NCBI RefSeq assembly: GCF_004118375.1
Contig: NZ_SDHX01000001.1
Span: 62,001 to 126,000, forward strand
DNA: 64,000 bases
Reading direction: 5' to 3'
From: Oleiharenicola lentus
GTDB taxonomy: Bacteria; Verrucomicrobiota; Verrucomicrobiia; Opitutales; Opitutaceae
The position numbers and the translations under genes are program-made. This document shows, one piece after another, positions 17,190 to 25,406 of this stretch. How positions within the stretch are numbered: position 1 is the stretch's first letter; each line of letters opens with the position of its first letter. The notes under the pieces are model-generated. The model was given only the letters and a program-made list of their open reading frames with translations. It did not search any database and was not told where the DNA came from.

Positions 17190-18613
17190 GCGGGATGGGC
17201 CACGACCCCCAAGGCCTCCAGTGCGGCCAGCTTGTCGTCGGCCTTGGCCGCCTTCTTCATCTTCCCGGCCATAGTTTCGGCAACGCCTGCAGAAATAGTG
17301 ATGGGGGACGATGGCGGTGGCTCTAAGCCCGCAATCGGTTCGGCGCCGACTCGTTCGGTCTCAACGCTCGCTATGGCGTTGAACGCCTCGTTCATCGTCT
17401 TCGCCACAGTCGCGATGTCCTTTGCCTCGGGCGCCTTCCCCTTCAGCTCAACCAGGCGGTCCTGCACGGTGTAGAAGAGGAGCTTGGACGTTTCCCTCAG
17501 AACGTCGGCCGTAAGGCGCTCCTTCTTGCGCCCGAACAGCCGCATCTGGGACAGCATAAATAGCTTCACGGCCAGGTCTGGAATGCCGCCGGATAGATCC
17601 AGCACCACTGCCGAGAGGCTCGCCAGGGGGTCCATCTCCGCGACGTATTGGTAACGCGCCATCTGCCTGAAGAACGCATCCCACACCTGACCCTCTACAA
17701 ACGGGGTGTAGGGGGGAATCGGGCTTAGGAAGCGGCGCGATGCTGCCAGATTCTCCTTCAATAGCCCGGCGGTGGCCGGCGTCCCTATCACCACCACGGC
17801 CACCCCGATGCAGTTCATCATCCGGACAAAGTAGTTCAATGCCCGGCGGGCGCCGTCGTGGGCGGACTGAATCAACTGGAACTCGTCCACCACGAACAGC
17901 CCCACGTTGTATTCCTGGCAGAGCTGAAAATAGAGGCTCTGGATGCGGTTGCCGTTGGCCCGGTCCACGCCCCAATCGCGCGCCAAGGGGATGCTCAGGG
18001 TTTGCTCCGCTTGGTCGAATATCTCTCGGCCGAAGGACTTCAGAGAACCGTCCTGGAACAAATTGAGCTTGAGGCAGGGTATCTGTGTGAACGCCACGCG
18101 CTCCCCATCGACGAGATAAGCGTGTTCGGCCACTGGCACGAAGTCCTGGACCGAGAAACCTACCGAAAGGGTCTTGCCCGTCCCCGGCGGACCGCTCACG
18201 ACCGCGCCCAACGGAATGAACTCATAGCGTTTGGGGAGTTGCCGACCATCCTTGAGCTCCTTCCTGTCGCGCATCCACTGCCGTCTATACCCCGGATCAA
18301 GCGGATTCCGACGCCTGTAGCTCTGCCGAATGAGTAGATCGACCTCTTTGACGGCCGCCATGTGCGCAATCCCCGGGAGAAAGAACTCGCGCAAGGCGAA
18401 GGCCGCGTGTGGGCGAAGGTGGGCGGGGAGCTCGCGATCGGATGGATCATAGGCCGGCTTCACAGTCAGGAGCTTGCTGATCTGTTCCTTCGAGCGAATG
18501 GGCCCCAGTGCCCCAATGAGGGGATTGCCACGATAGGCGACCAGCGGATCATCCAGATTCAGGTATTCCGCCGGCGTGTCGATGGGCTGCACCTTCCTGC
18601 CTGCGATGCTCAT
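17186..18613 (-). CDS. tnsC: TnsC AAA+ ATPase, transposition regulator
   Basis: An AAA+ ATPase of 475 residues that links target selection (TnsD) to the TnsAB transposase. Walker A is GPPGTGKT at residues 141-148, Walker B is LFVVDEFQ near 239-246, and the sensor region VVVIGTPATAGL follows. Both gene junctions are ATGA overlaps, with tnsB upstream and tnsD downstream. The C-terminal tail of about 120 residues is charged and alanine-rich, a region that in Tn7 TnsC contacts the transposase. Confidence 0.92.
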   Translation of the reverse strand: MSIAGRKVQPIDTPAEYLNLDDPLVAYRGNPLIGALGPIRSKEQISKLLTVKPAYDPSDRELPAHLRPHAAFALREFFLPGIAHMAAVKEVDLLIRQSYRRRNPLDPGYRRQWMRDRKELKDGRQLPKRYEFIPLGAVVSGPPGTGKTLSVGFSVQDFVPVAEHAYLVDGERVAFTQIPCLKLNLFQDGSLKSFGREIFDQAEQTLSIPLARDWGVDRANGNRIQSLYFQLCQEYNVGLFVVDEFQLIQSAHDGARRALNYFVRMMNCIGVAVVVIGTPATAGLLKENLAASRRFLSPIPPYTPFVEGQVWDAFFRQMARYQYVAEMDPLASLSAVVLDLSGGIPDLAVKLFMLSQMRLFGRKKERLTADVLRETSKLLFYTVQDRLVELKGKAPEAKDIATVAKTMNEAFNAIASVETERVGAEPIAGLEPPPSSPITISAGVAETMAGKMKKAAKADDKLAALEALGVVAHPA

Positions 18614-20856
18614 GACGCATCCTCCATCAGCCCGGCAATCTCAGCCTCATCCTGCGCCTGTAGCTCTGCGGGTGACACCGGGGGTTGCCCGCCGCTTGGC
18701 ACCGCTATGCCTTGAGCCGCGATCAGGTGCTTCTGGTCGGCCAGAGTGGCCTTCCGATCGGATTTGTCACGACGACGCGCCGCAACCGAGCCGCGCGCGG
18801 CCTCCGTCTTGGCCATGGCATTCTCGATGATCTGCTGCTGCTCGCGCTCGTGGGCAATGTCGCGCACCTCGTTTTCGGACTCGTAAACGGCCATCGCCAC
18901 CGCGCTGACCGCCTGGTGCCCCTCGTATTCTGCCACACTCCAGGTCGCATACATCTGGGAGCGTGTGACCAACTGCATCTTCACCAAATCGTCCCCGTCA
19001 TGAAGGTAGAAGAAGGAGTAGCTCGCCGGGTGATAGCTTACGTCAACCCGCCAGCGCCCATGCTCCCCGGCCTTCGCGCACCAATCATTGAATTTCGGCA
19101 GGGCCCCGGGGATCGGCTCATACAACATCTCCCCGTATTCCACCCCGTCGCGGGTCAGCCACGCCTTGTCGGTCGGCAAGCACCACCGCATGAGCGATTC
19201 CCACGGCCAGGTTTTGCGACGGCCGCCCCGGCCCTGAAGCCCCCAGTCCCACAGATTGCGCCGCGATGGCACGAGACCGTCAGCGATCATCTCCGCCGAG
19301 CGCGGGTAGTCGCGCATAATTCTGCGGTTGGTCTGCAGAATCCATGAAATGATAATCCGGACGCTCTCGACGTAATCCAGGCAAGCGAGCGCCACCGGGC
19401 TCTCGTCGCCACGTTCCTTGTGCCCGTCGGTGTGCCCGGGAACACTTTCCGCCTTTCTTTTAACCGCCGCATTATACCCTTCGACGAGCCCCTTCAGGTC
19501 GGGCCGGTAGGGGGGCACGATCGTGAGTCCGCGAATGACGCCCTTTTTGACCAGAGCACCATGCTTGTAGTTTGCGGCGGCGCCGTCCGCTGCCAAGCGG
19601 GTTGGCAGGCATGCCGACACCCACTCATCTGGGCCGATCACCAGGCCATAACGCGCGCATAATTGAACCTTGTCCTCAGCCGCAGCCAATAATGCCAAGC
19701 TCACGGCATCGTAGCTCTCGTTGCCAAGATGCAGGTAGAAACCCACGATCATGTGGCTGAAGGCATCCACAACCAGGTAAAGCTGCGCCTTCTTTTCGAG
19801 AGGCAACCGAGTCACCTGATGGACCAGGTGCCAATCGAGCGGCGTAGCATCGACTAAGAAGACCGCCCCAGACCCGCCTACTTTCGCTGCGGTTCTCTGA
19901 CGCCTGCGACGCAACCAAAGCTCGAACTTCCGCTCGCCATACAGTTTCCGCAGGAGCGTCTCGAACTCGTCGTCGAGTTCCGCCCAATAGCGGAACTGTT
20001 TGTATGAAGGATAGGTGCCCGGCTGGAACCGGGCCAACTCTTCATCTGACGGCACGCCATTGGAGCAATCGAGATCGAGGAACATGTCTCCAACCGTGCG
20101 CTTCCAAGCTCGCCGCCAGTTGCCCGCCGTGGAGCCTGCGAAGAAATACTTCCGGGACCCGGCGAGGATCTTCTTCACGTCCATCTCCAGAACGACATAC
20201 GCCTTCCTCCCGTCCAGCCGCGGGCGCCCGGCGGGCTTTCTCGGCACGCCGGCTTCGGTGGCCATGGTCACCCGCGTCCCCAAGCCGATGCCCTTGAGGC
20301 GACGAAACCACCTGCCGGCTAATGCCTGCGTTGACATGCCCCCTTGCAGATACCGGATGAAGATGCGGAACAGGTGGGCGGGACTGACCTTTTTCTCCAG
20401 CGCTCTCCCGCGGATAACCGGCCAGCGCAATTTGGCTATGAGCGCCTCGGTGTCCATGTCGATCAAGGGCCGGATCAGATCGCTGTTCTTCTCCATCCGG
20501 GCGATCTGTGCCGACGAAAGTTTGCCGTCGGGAATGCGCATGACTTGGAGCGGCTCCATATCGGTCCGCACCCAGCCGCCGGATGCGATGAACTCGGCCG
20601 CTTGCTCCACCGGGTAGAAGCACTCGCGAGCGCGAGGGTCCTCCGTCGAGATGACAATAACGTGTTCGTTCATTACAGCGAGCACCCGCAGGTAGAATCG
20701 CTTGGGCATTCTGATCCGCTGCTTGTTCGCCCCGCGATAGGCATGGCGGATTCTGTCCTCGAGGATTTGGACGGCCTCGGGGCGCAACTCCCGATATACC
20801 TGCCCTTCAAAGAAGGAGGGGGAGACACGGGCGGGCGTGAGAGGAAGGGTATTCAT
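18610..20856 (-). CDS. tnsB: TnsB DDE transposase
   Basis: The transposase subunit that binds the element ends and joins the 3' ends to target DNA. The ATG at 20856 is preferred over a TTG at 20877 because it lies just after the tnsA stop. An integrase core carries the catalytic triad: Asp336 in FLVDATPLDW, Asp424 in LAADGAAANY and Glu459 in DLKGLVEGYN. The spacings of 88 and 35 residues equal those of Tn7 TnsB (D273, D361, E396). The N-terminal 200 residues contain helix-turn-helix-like DNA-binding domains; a mu-type C-terminal region of about 240 residues follows. Its length, 748 residues, is slightly above Tn7 TnsB. Confidence 0.95.
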   Translation of the reverse strand: MNTLPLTPARVSPSFFEGQVYRELRPEAVQILEDRIRHAYRGANKQRIRMPKRFYLRVLAVMNEHVIVISTEDPRARECFYPVEQAAEFIASGGWVRTDMEPLQVMRIPDGKLSSAQIARMEKNSDLIRPLIDMDTEALIAKLRWPVIRGRALEKKVSPAHLFRIFIRYLQGGMSTQALAGRWFRRLKGIGLGTRVTMATEAGVPRKPAGRPRLDGRKAYVVLEMDVKKILAGSRKYFFAGSTAGNWRRAWKRTVGDMFLDLDCSNGVPSDEELARFQPGTYPSYKQFRYWAELDDEFETLLRKLYGERKFELWLRRRRQRTAAKVGGSGAVFLVDATPLDWHLVHQVTRLPLEKKAQLYLVVDAFSHMIVGFYLHLGNESYDAVSLALLAAAEDKVQLCARYGLVIGPDEWVSACLPTRLAADGAAANYKHGALVKKGVIRGLTIVPPYRPDLKGLVEGYNAAVKRKAESVPGHTDGHKERGDESPVALACLDYVESVRIIISWILQTNRRIMRDYPRSAEMIADGLVPSRRNLWDWGLQGRGGRRKTWPWESLMRWCLPTDKAWLTRDGVEYGEMLYEPIPGALPKFNDWCAKAGEHGRWRVDVSYHPASYSFFYLHDGDDLVKMQLVTRSQMYATWSVAEYEGHQAVSAVAMAVYESENEVRDIAHEREQQQIIENAMAKTEAARGSVAARRRDKSDRKATLADQKHLIAAQGIAVPSGGQPPVSPAELQAQDEAEIAGLMEDAS

Positions 20857-20861
20857 GATGG

Positions 20862-21686
20862 CTAGGCGACCGCGCAATGCGGCTCAATGGTAGCGTTTGG
20901 AAGGTAGGCTCCCCGGAGATCCAGTGGGAGGGTTCCCTGAAGGGTGAGGTGGTAAGCGACAGAGAGGGCAGTGCCCCGGGGCAGGCCCAGGGCGGCATCA
21001 CATCGCGAGCACACCGTGCGCAAGGGGGCACCGGTGCTAAGATGGGGCACGATCCACGCCGTGGCATCACGCACAACCAAGGCATCACAGGGCAGTCGGC
21101 CCTTTTCTGCGAATTCCATGACCAATTCCATGTTCGCAATAAGCTGCCGGGGCAGGCGGGTATCGAGGATCAGCGACCATGGGATGCGTCGCTTCGTCCA
21201 ATACGCCTGTTCGATAGCGAGTTTCTCGATAATCCGCTCCGTGAGGTCCTTGGCCTGTTTCACGGCATAAGCATGTCGCTGGAGCACGCCGCCGGGTCGC
21301 TCGAAGGTGACGACCAGATCGGTGGACATGATGATGTCCTGCTTCTTGCCGCCATGTGCGACGGCTGGGTGATCCACCTGCAGCTCGAACGCGAATTCGC
21401 GCGTCAATGCTGGGTCCAGGGCAAACTGCTCCGCGAGGTTTACGACCCCCATTCCCGGGGCGTGGAACATGAGGTTCGTGTCGAATTCCGGAGTGGAGAC
21501 GGGGTGCATGACCCGGTTCACAATCCAAGACCCGAACATCGTCCTGAAGCCGAACGATGGAAAGTCCACTGCCGTGAACAGTGGCTCGTATTCCTCAGGA
21601 GGGGCCTCAAGGAGGCACTTGCCTTTGGCAACCACGCACTTTGCGTAGTCGCGAGCTAGGAAGTGAGGATGGAAACGCCCGCTCAT
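20862..21686 (-). CDS. tnsA: TnsA endonuclease subunit of the Tn7-like transposase
   Basis: A restriction-enzyme-like nuclease that cuts the 5' ends of the element, allowing cut-and-paste movement. At 274 residues it matches Tn7 TnsA (273). Candidate catalytic residues are Glu86 in NLAEQF, Asp123 in STDLVV and Lys143 in YAVKQA, in the same order as E63, D114 and K132 of Tn7. The glutamine of the usual QVK motif appears replaced (AVK). It is first in the operon; no good Shine-Dalgarno precedes it. Its presence implies excision without cointegrates. Confidence 0.9.
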   Translation of the reverse strand: MSGRFHPHFLARDYAKCVVAKGKCLLEAPPEEYEPLFTAVDFPSFGFRTMFGSWIVNRVMHPVSTPEFDTNLMFHAPGMGVVNLAEQFALDPALTREFAFELQVDHPAVAHGGKKQDIIMSTDLVVTFERPGGVLQRHAYAVKQAKDLTERIIEKLAIEQAYWTKRRIPWSLILDTRLPRQLIANMELVMEFAEKGRLPCDALVVRDATAWIVPHLSTGAPLRTVCSRCDAALGLPRGTALSVAYHLTLQGTLPLDLRGAYLPNATIEPHCAVA

Positions 21687-21700
21687 GACGAAGGGCGGAG

Positions 21701-21720
21701 AAAAACGGCAAAGCCGTCGC
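21701..21720 (-). terminator. Small terminator-like hairpin just upstream of tnsA
   Basis: On the minus strand ACGGC-TTT-GCCGT is followed by TTTTC, ending about 15 bp before the tnsA start codon. It could stop transcripts coming from the upstream gene, or act as an attenuator for the tns operon. A nearby inverted repeat, GCCAC-TTAGC-GTGGC at 21749-21763, lies in the presumed promoter region. Confidence 0.45.
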
Positions 21721-21849
21721 TCCGATATTGGTTTTTCATTGGCCTATAGCCACTTAGCGTGGCCTGACTGTCTTCTATTCAAGATGCGCGCCCACCGGGC
21801 ACGACATCTCTGTCGGCCGTAAGCACGCCCGTCCGCGCAGTTTTCTTGA

Positions 21850-22020
21850 CTGCACAATGGAGCCGGGCCATCGTCTGCTCGTCGAAGCTCGTAACTTCGA
21901 CAAATCGGTTTCAGCCCGTCACGCTGCCACGTCGCAAGACGCGGTGGACCTCAGGTTGAAGTCCTTTCTAGGCAGGCCGACGGCTCATTCTGAAGAGCGA
22001 ACCGTCGGCCTGTTGCTTTT
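21850..22020 (+). ncRNA. Candidate structured non-coding RNA between tnsA and the next gene
   Basis: A series of hairpins on the plus strand leads to a strong terminator. They are GTCGAAG/CTTCGAC at 21881-21901; CCAC-GTC-GCAA-GAC...GTGG at 21927-21947, capped by a GNRA tetraloop; and GGAC-TCA/TGA-GTCC at 21946-21964. The last two overlap by two bases and would compete. No coding gene on this strand explains the terminator. The 5' end is not defined. An alternative is that this is the structured leader of tnsA read from the other strand. Confidence 0.4.
21973..22020 (+). terminator. Strong Rho-independent terminator with no upstream plus-strand gene
   Basis: CAGGCCGACGG (21973-21983) pairs with CCGTCGGCCTG (22002-22012), an 11-bp perfect stem, followed by TTGCTTTT. 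The T-tract is on the plus strand only. It also lies just past the stop codon of the leftward gene at 22031 and could serve both strands. Confidence 0.75.
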
Positions 22021-22030
22021 GTAAGGTTGG

Positions 22031-22525
22031 TTAGGCTGCCTTCAGCTTATAGACGTGGGCGCCTCCCTTCTCGCCCTTCGATGAAATCTCGAACAGCCGT
22101 TCGGTTACTCTGAGATGGTAAAGCTCCTTGCTGTAGCGATCGCCGGAAATCTTTGCGGCGGCTCCAGGGAATCTGGATTCAATGTATGCCCTGACATCGC
22201 GAAGGGTGAATGGCTGCGTTTGGGACCGCACGGCCTCGCGAATCATGTCTTTCACGGATTTCGCCGCCCCGGCCCCGGGGGGCCGGCCCGCAGCCCTCGT
22301 TTGAGGAGAGCGGCCTTCCATCACATCAGAACCCGCCCGTGCGCCACGCTGTGCTCCTACCCGGGGGGGCCGAGGAGCCACAGTCGCCTTAAACCGGTGC
22401 TTACCGAGCGCCGCAGCGGCATCCTCCCCGCCACGGAGCGCCTCTATTGCAGCATTACAGCGCCGAACGAACTTATCGCGCTCGGTTTCAATCACTCGAA
22501 TAATCGCCAGCATCTCGTCAGACAT
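22031..22525 (-). CDS. Hypothetical protein with a winged-helix-like C-terminal region
   Basis: I do not recognise this 164-residue protein. The N-terminal 45 residues look like a coiled coil (IRVIETERDKFVRRCNAAIE). The middle is Arg/Pro/Gly-rich and probably unstructured. The C-terminal 70 residues (FTLRDVRAYIESRFPGAAAK, then SKELYHLRVTERLFEISSKG) resemble a winged helix with an HTH and beta wing. It lies upstream of tnsA on the same strand, with a structured gap and terminator between. A DNA-binding accessory role in the transposon is possible but unproven. Confidence 0.55.
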   Translation of the reverse strand: MSDEMLAIIRVIETERDKFVRRCNAAIEALRGGEDAAAALGKHRFKATVAPRPPRVGAQRGARAGSDVMEGRSPQTRAAGRPPGAGAAKSVKDMIREAVRSQTQPFTLRDVRAYIESRFPGAAAKISGDRYSKELYHLRVTERLFEISSKGEKGGAHVYKLKAA

Positions 22526-22695
22526 GAAAGGAACCCTATGGTCTCCTTAGGGAACCCTGACAAGCAGAAACAGGGAACCGGCCCACGGAGCGCAATCTCT
22601 GGACTGAATGAAGCCCCCCTCCCAGCCTTCTCTGCCGGGGGCTCTACAGAGGGAAAACCAAGGGCATTGAATTCTCCAAAACGTCCCAGCGGGGC

Positions 22696-22932
22696 CTAGC
22701 GCCCGAAAAGCCGCTCGATCGGCACACGCAGGGCCGCCGCCAACGCAATGATCTCAACGTCTCGAACCAAGCGCTCCTGGCTCTCAATCCTCGCCAAAGC
22801 CGAGCGATCCAACAGGACGCCCCGGATCTGAAGCCTCGCCACCAGGGCCTCTTGGCTCAATGGCACCCGCGCCGCGTAACGGAGCTTTCGGATGATTGGG
22901 CCAATGGCGTTCTTGGGTGCGCGCTTAGGCAC
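22696..22932 (-). CDS. Small XRE/Cro-like transcriptional regulator
   Basis: A 78-residue HTH_3-type protein. The helix-turn-helix reads PLSQEALVARLQIRGVLLDR, followed by SALARIESQERLVRD and a final helix with VPIERLFG. It is divergent from a two-gene operon starting at 23006, and the region between carries two copies of a perfect palindrome, the expected operator layout for autoregulation and control of the divergent genes. It may also influence the tns operon, but no copy of the palindrome is visible upstream of tnsA. Confidence 0.8.
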   Translation of the reverse strand: MPKRAPKNAIGPIIRKLRYAARVPLSQEALVARLQIRGVLLDRSALARIESQERLVRDVEIIALAAALRVPIERLFGR

Positions 22933-22941
22933 GGGAGAGGT

Positions 22942-23002
22942 GTGTGATATTCACACGTTGACAATAGCCGCCCGTGCGCTTTTCATGGTGTGAGATTCAC
23001 AC
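22942..23002. promoter_or_regulatory. Divergent promoter with two GTGTGANATTCACAC operators
   Basis: Perfect palindromes GTGTGATATTCACAC (22942-22956) and GTGTGAGATTCACAC (22988-23002) are 46 bp apart centre to centre. Between them is a rightward promoter: TTGACA at 22958-22963, a 17-bp spacer and TTTCAT at 22981-22986. The second operator ends 4 bp before the ATG at 23006, so that message would be nearly leaderless. The XRE protein encoded at 22696-22932 is the likely ligand. Confidence 0.75.
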
Positions 23003-23005
23003 AAA

Positions 23006-23371
23006 ATGAATCACGACAAAAGAGGCCGACCCGGGCAGGAGGCGCCCGCCGGTGCTCCGCCGGCGGCGGAACGTCTCAAGGCTTACCTCGCCACGGGGCA
23101 GGTTATAGAGTTTGCGCACGATTTGCCGGACAAGGAGTTCCCTTACGTTACATGCTGCATTTGGGGCGCCATTCCTACTAACGAGCTCTTCGTGCGCCTC
23201 TCCAATGGTGACGTGTCGTTCATAGACTGCGTTCTTTCGACGCTCGAGGTGCCAGCGATGGGTGACCGCATGTTCGGCATGGACGTGGATGACGCCAACG
23301 CGGCGGGTGCGCTCGCCGACCGGATGTGGGAGCGCCACAAGCACCAGCTCATCCGTAAAGAACGACAATGA
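23006..23371 (+). CDS. Hypothetical protein, XRE-controlled operon gene 1
   Basis: A 121-residue protein of unknown family. The first 22 residues are polar and Gly/Pro-rich. The rest looks like a compact alpha/beta domain (VIEFAHDLPDKEFPYVTCCIWGAIPTNELFVRLSNGDVSFI, shown in part: VRLSNGDVSFIDCVLSTLEV). No signal peptide or transmembrane segment is seen. The ATG directly follows the second operator. Its stop overlaps the start of the next gene (ATGA), indicating coupling. Confidence 0.55.
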   Translation: MNHDKRGRPGQEAPAGAPPAAERLKAYLATGQVIEFAHDLPDKEFPYVTCCIWGAIPTNELFVRLSNGDVSFIDCVLSTLEVPAMGDRMFGMDVDDANAAGALADRMWERHKHQLIRKERQ

Positions 23372-23718
23372 GGGCGAAAGGGTTGAGGCGGAGAAGGAGC
23401 AAGCCGCGTCCAGCGAAACCGCGCGCTGACTCGTCACGGACCTTCTCGCGGGACTTCGCTCCCCTTGAGGCAGCCCTCGCTCAGGACGCCCCAAGCCGCG
23501 GGACCTTGATGACCCCAGAGCAGATGATTGTCGAATTGCATCTGACACCGTCTCTGGTGCGCAGGATCGAGCGGCGATTTCGGATACGGCTCCATTGGTT
23601 TGCGCCGACATACGCCATACTCAAGAGGCACGGTTTGATGCCGGCGACAAGAACCCGGTGGAGGGACTGGCTAACACGCTATCGCAAGCAACGAACGGAG
23701 ACCCGGCGGGTCATGTAG
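23368..23718 (+). CDS. Hypothetical basic protein, XRE-controlled operon gene 2
   Basis: A 116-residue, strongly basic protein that I do not recognise. The N-terminal 30 residues are Arg/Lys/Pro-rich. The C-terminal half (MIVELHLTPSLVRRIERRFR and a Trp/Arg-rich tail) suggests a helical nucleic-acid-binding domain. It starts within the stop of the preceding gene. Together with the XRE repressor the pair looks like a small accessory module of the transposon. Confidence 0.5.
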   Translation: MRAKGLRRRRSKPRPAKPRADSSRTFSRDFAPLEAALAQDAPSRGTLMTPEQMIVELHLTPSLVRRIERRFRIRLHWFAPTYAILKRHGLMPATRTRWRDWLTRYRKQRTETRRVM

Positions 23719-23807
23719 GAGACAACCAGACACTCTCTCTTGGCACCCCTCTCTAGGGAGACCATACCCCTCTCCAAACCTACTGCCCCCTCGGTTCCCA
23801 CGAAGCC

Positions 23808-24488
23808 ATGCGCATTCTCCACTGCACTGATTTCCACGCAAACGCTGCCTGGTTTCAGTGGCTCGTTGCGCACTCCGGCGAATACTCCTTAGTGTGCCTG
23901 ACTGGCGATTGCCTGGATCTGCTCGCTCTACACCGGATTGATGAACAGGTGCGGTTGGTGCGGAACTCAGTGCGGCAGGCCAAGTGCGCGGTAGCTCTCT
24001 GTAGCGGCAACAACGACTCCTTCACCGGGGCACCAGCACCCGCGTATCTCCACCATGCGGCATGGATGGCGGAGGCGACCAAGCGCGAGTCGGCATGGGG
24101 TGATGGTGCGGTGTTTACGCTGGGCGGCACCCGGTTCCGGTGTATCGGCTGGAACAGCATACTTCCCGCAGCCGATCCGGGTGAGATATGGCTGTTTCAT
24201 GCACCGCCCGCCCGATCACTGCCGTCCACGGATCGGGACGCGCATGACGTGGGCGATGAAATTTTGGGCGAAGTCTGCCGCAGTCATCGGGGTCCGCGGA
24301 TCGTGTTCTCGGGGCACCAGCATAGCCCTCAAAGCTGGGCCGAAAAGGTGGGGCGGACTTGGTGCTTCAACCCCGGCGTCACGCCGCTCTCACCCGTCCC
24401 AAACCACGTCATCGTCGATCTTGGGGCGGGCACCGTGACTTACCGGGTAAGTGATCTCGACAAATCATGGGTCGCGATTGAAGCCTAA
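23808..24488 (+). CDS. Calcineurin-like metallophosphoesterase
   Basis: A cytoplasmic metallophosphoesterase of 226 residues with the five family blocks: DFHAN (D-x-H) at residues 8-12, GDCLD near 33, GNND near 68 (the usual GNHD with Asn), LFHAPP near 131, and SGHQH near 168. Fold and dimetal site are therefore likely intact. The YfcE or Icc-like size suggests a small phosphodiester or nucleotide substrate. It follows the XRE-controlled genes by 90 bp on the same strand and may belong to that accessory module. Confidence 0.85.
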   Translation: MRILHCTDFHANAAWFQWLVAHSGEYSLVCLTGDCLDLLALHRIDEQVRLVRNSVRQAKCAVALCSGNNDSFTGAPAPAYLHHAAWMAEATKRESAWGDGAVFTLGGTRFRCIGWNSILPAADPGEIWLFHAPPARSLPSTDRDAHDVGDEILGEVCRSHRGPRIVFSGHQHSPQSWAEKVGRTWCFNPGVTPLSPVPNHVIVDLGAGTVTYRVSDLDKSWVAIEA

Positions 24489-24877
24489 CTCTGCGACTGC
24501 CAAAATGCTTGCGTGCTACCCTGCCGTTCAGTCCGGTCGCGAAAATCCGTCGCCACGTATTCGGTTGTCGTCCGTCACGGAGGCGTATTGATCTGGACCC
24601 AGGCGGCGCCTTCAACGACTGCGCACGCCTTTGCACTGGCCGGAAAGCTCCGTGCTGCCGGTGTGGCACCCTTCTGAAGCGGCACTGTGCGCGGTGCAGG
24701 CGAAAGCCGGTGTTGCACGATCGCTATCATGTTACGAGAATCGTCTGCATAGCTGAGGTGCTGCGCGTTGTGCTCGTGGCGCTTGCGTGGGCAATCTCTT
24801 CATGGAAGACGGGTAAAGCGTGGCCGGTTCGATGGCTGACCAAGCGGTGATTGACAAAATGTGCTTCGTGTCGATTG
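24489..24877. other. Non-coding or degraded stretch before the metal cargo
   Basis: No convincing gene is visible in these 389 bp. Short open frames on the plus strand are interrupted by stops and lack recognisable domains. It may be a junction where cargo was joined to the transposon core. Confidence 0.4.
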
Positions 24878-25285
24878 ATGAAGCGAGTGTCCACGCTCCG
24901 CCACATCGTCGGGATCGTCTTGCTGGCCCTATGGTTGCCAGCAACGCAGCACTGTGGATTGGAGGCGGCGGGGTTGATCGCGGCAGATGCTCCTCATGGA
25001 GTTCATGCCGAATGCACCGGGACCAGTTGCGACCATTGCACCCATGATGGCTGCAATGTTGTCGAGGGCGGGCTCTTAAAGTCCGGCCATGAGGCGCTCA
25101 AGGTTCCAACTCCTTCGTTGGCCGCCTGCACCTGTTTTCTCTGTTTGCAGCTTTTGCCGCCGGTTCTGGTCGTTGAGCCGAATCTCGCAGTTGCCGAGTC
25201 TGCGGACTCTGAGCATTGGATTCCGGTTTGGCAGTTCGTCCGCCGCGCCGCGCCGTTGTCGCGTGCGCCTTCGCTCATTGGTTGA
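24878..25285 (+). CDS. Small Cys-rich exported protein upstream of the czc-like operon
   Basis: A 135-residue protein when started at the ATG at 24878; a TTG at 24851 is the alternative. The N-terminus (LRHIVGIVLLALWLPATQHC) is a signal or anchor. A Cys/His cluster follows (ECTGTSCDHCTHDGC) and then ACTCFLCLQLLPP, which fits metal binding in the periplasm. It is 120 bp upstream of the efflux genes and co-directional. I do not recognise a named family; the position ahead of czcC-like genes suggests a metal-cluster accessory protein. Confidence 0.6.
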   Translation: MKRVSTLRHIVGIVLLALWLPATQHCGLEAAGLIAADAPHGVHAECTGTSCDHCTHDGCNVVEGGLLKSGHEALKVPTPSLAACTCFLCLQLLPPVLVVEPNLAVAESADSEHWIPVWQFVRRAAPLSRAPSLIG

Positions 25286-25406
25286 TTAGTCCCTGCGCGG
25301 ACTGATCGACCCCGTTTCTTACCCATCCCGTCGCGGGACGCCTGCGCGCGTCCGCACTTCCCGGGATGTTTCCGTTCCCCGCCTTATTCCGCCCTTTCAA
25401 TTTTTC

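Noticed and set aside
24489..24877. Short open frames before the metal cargo
   Set aside because: Interrupted, without signal peptide or recognisable motif; not called as genes.
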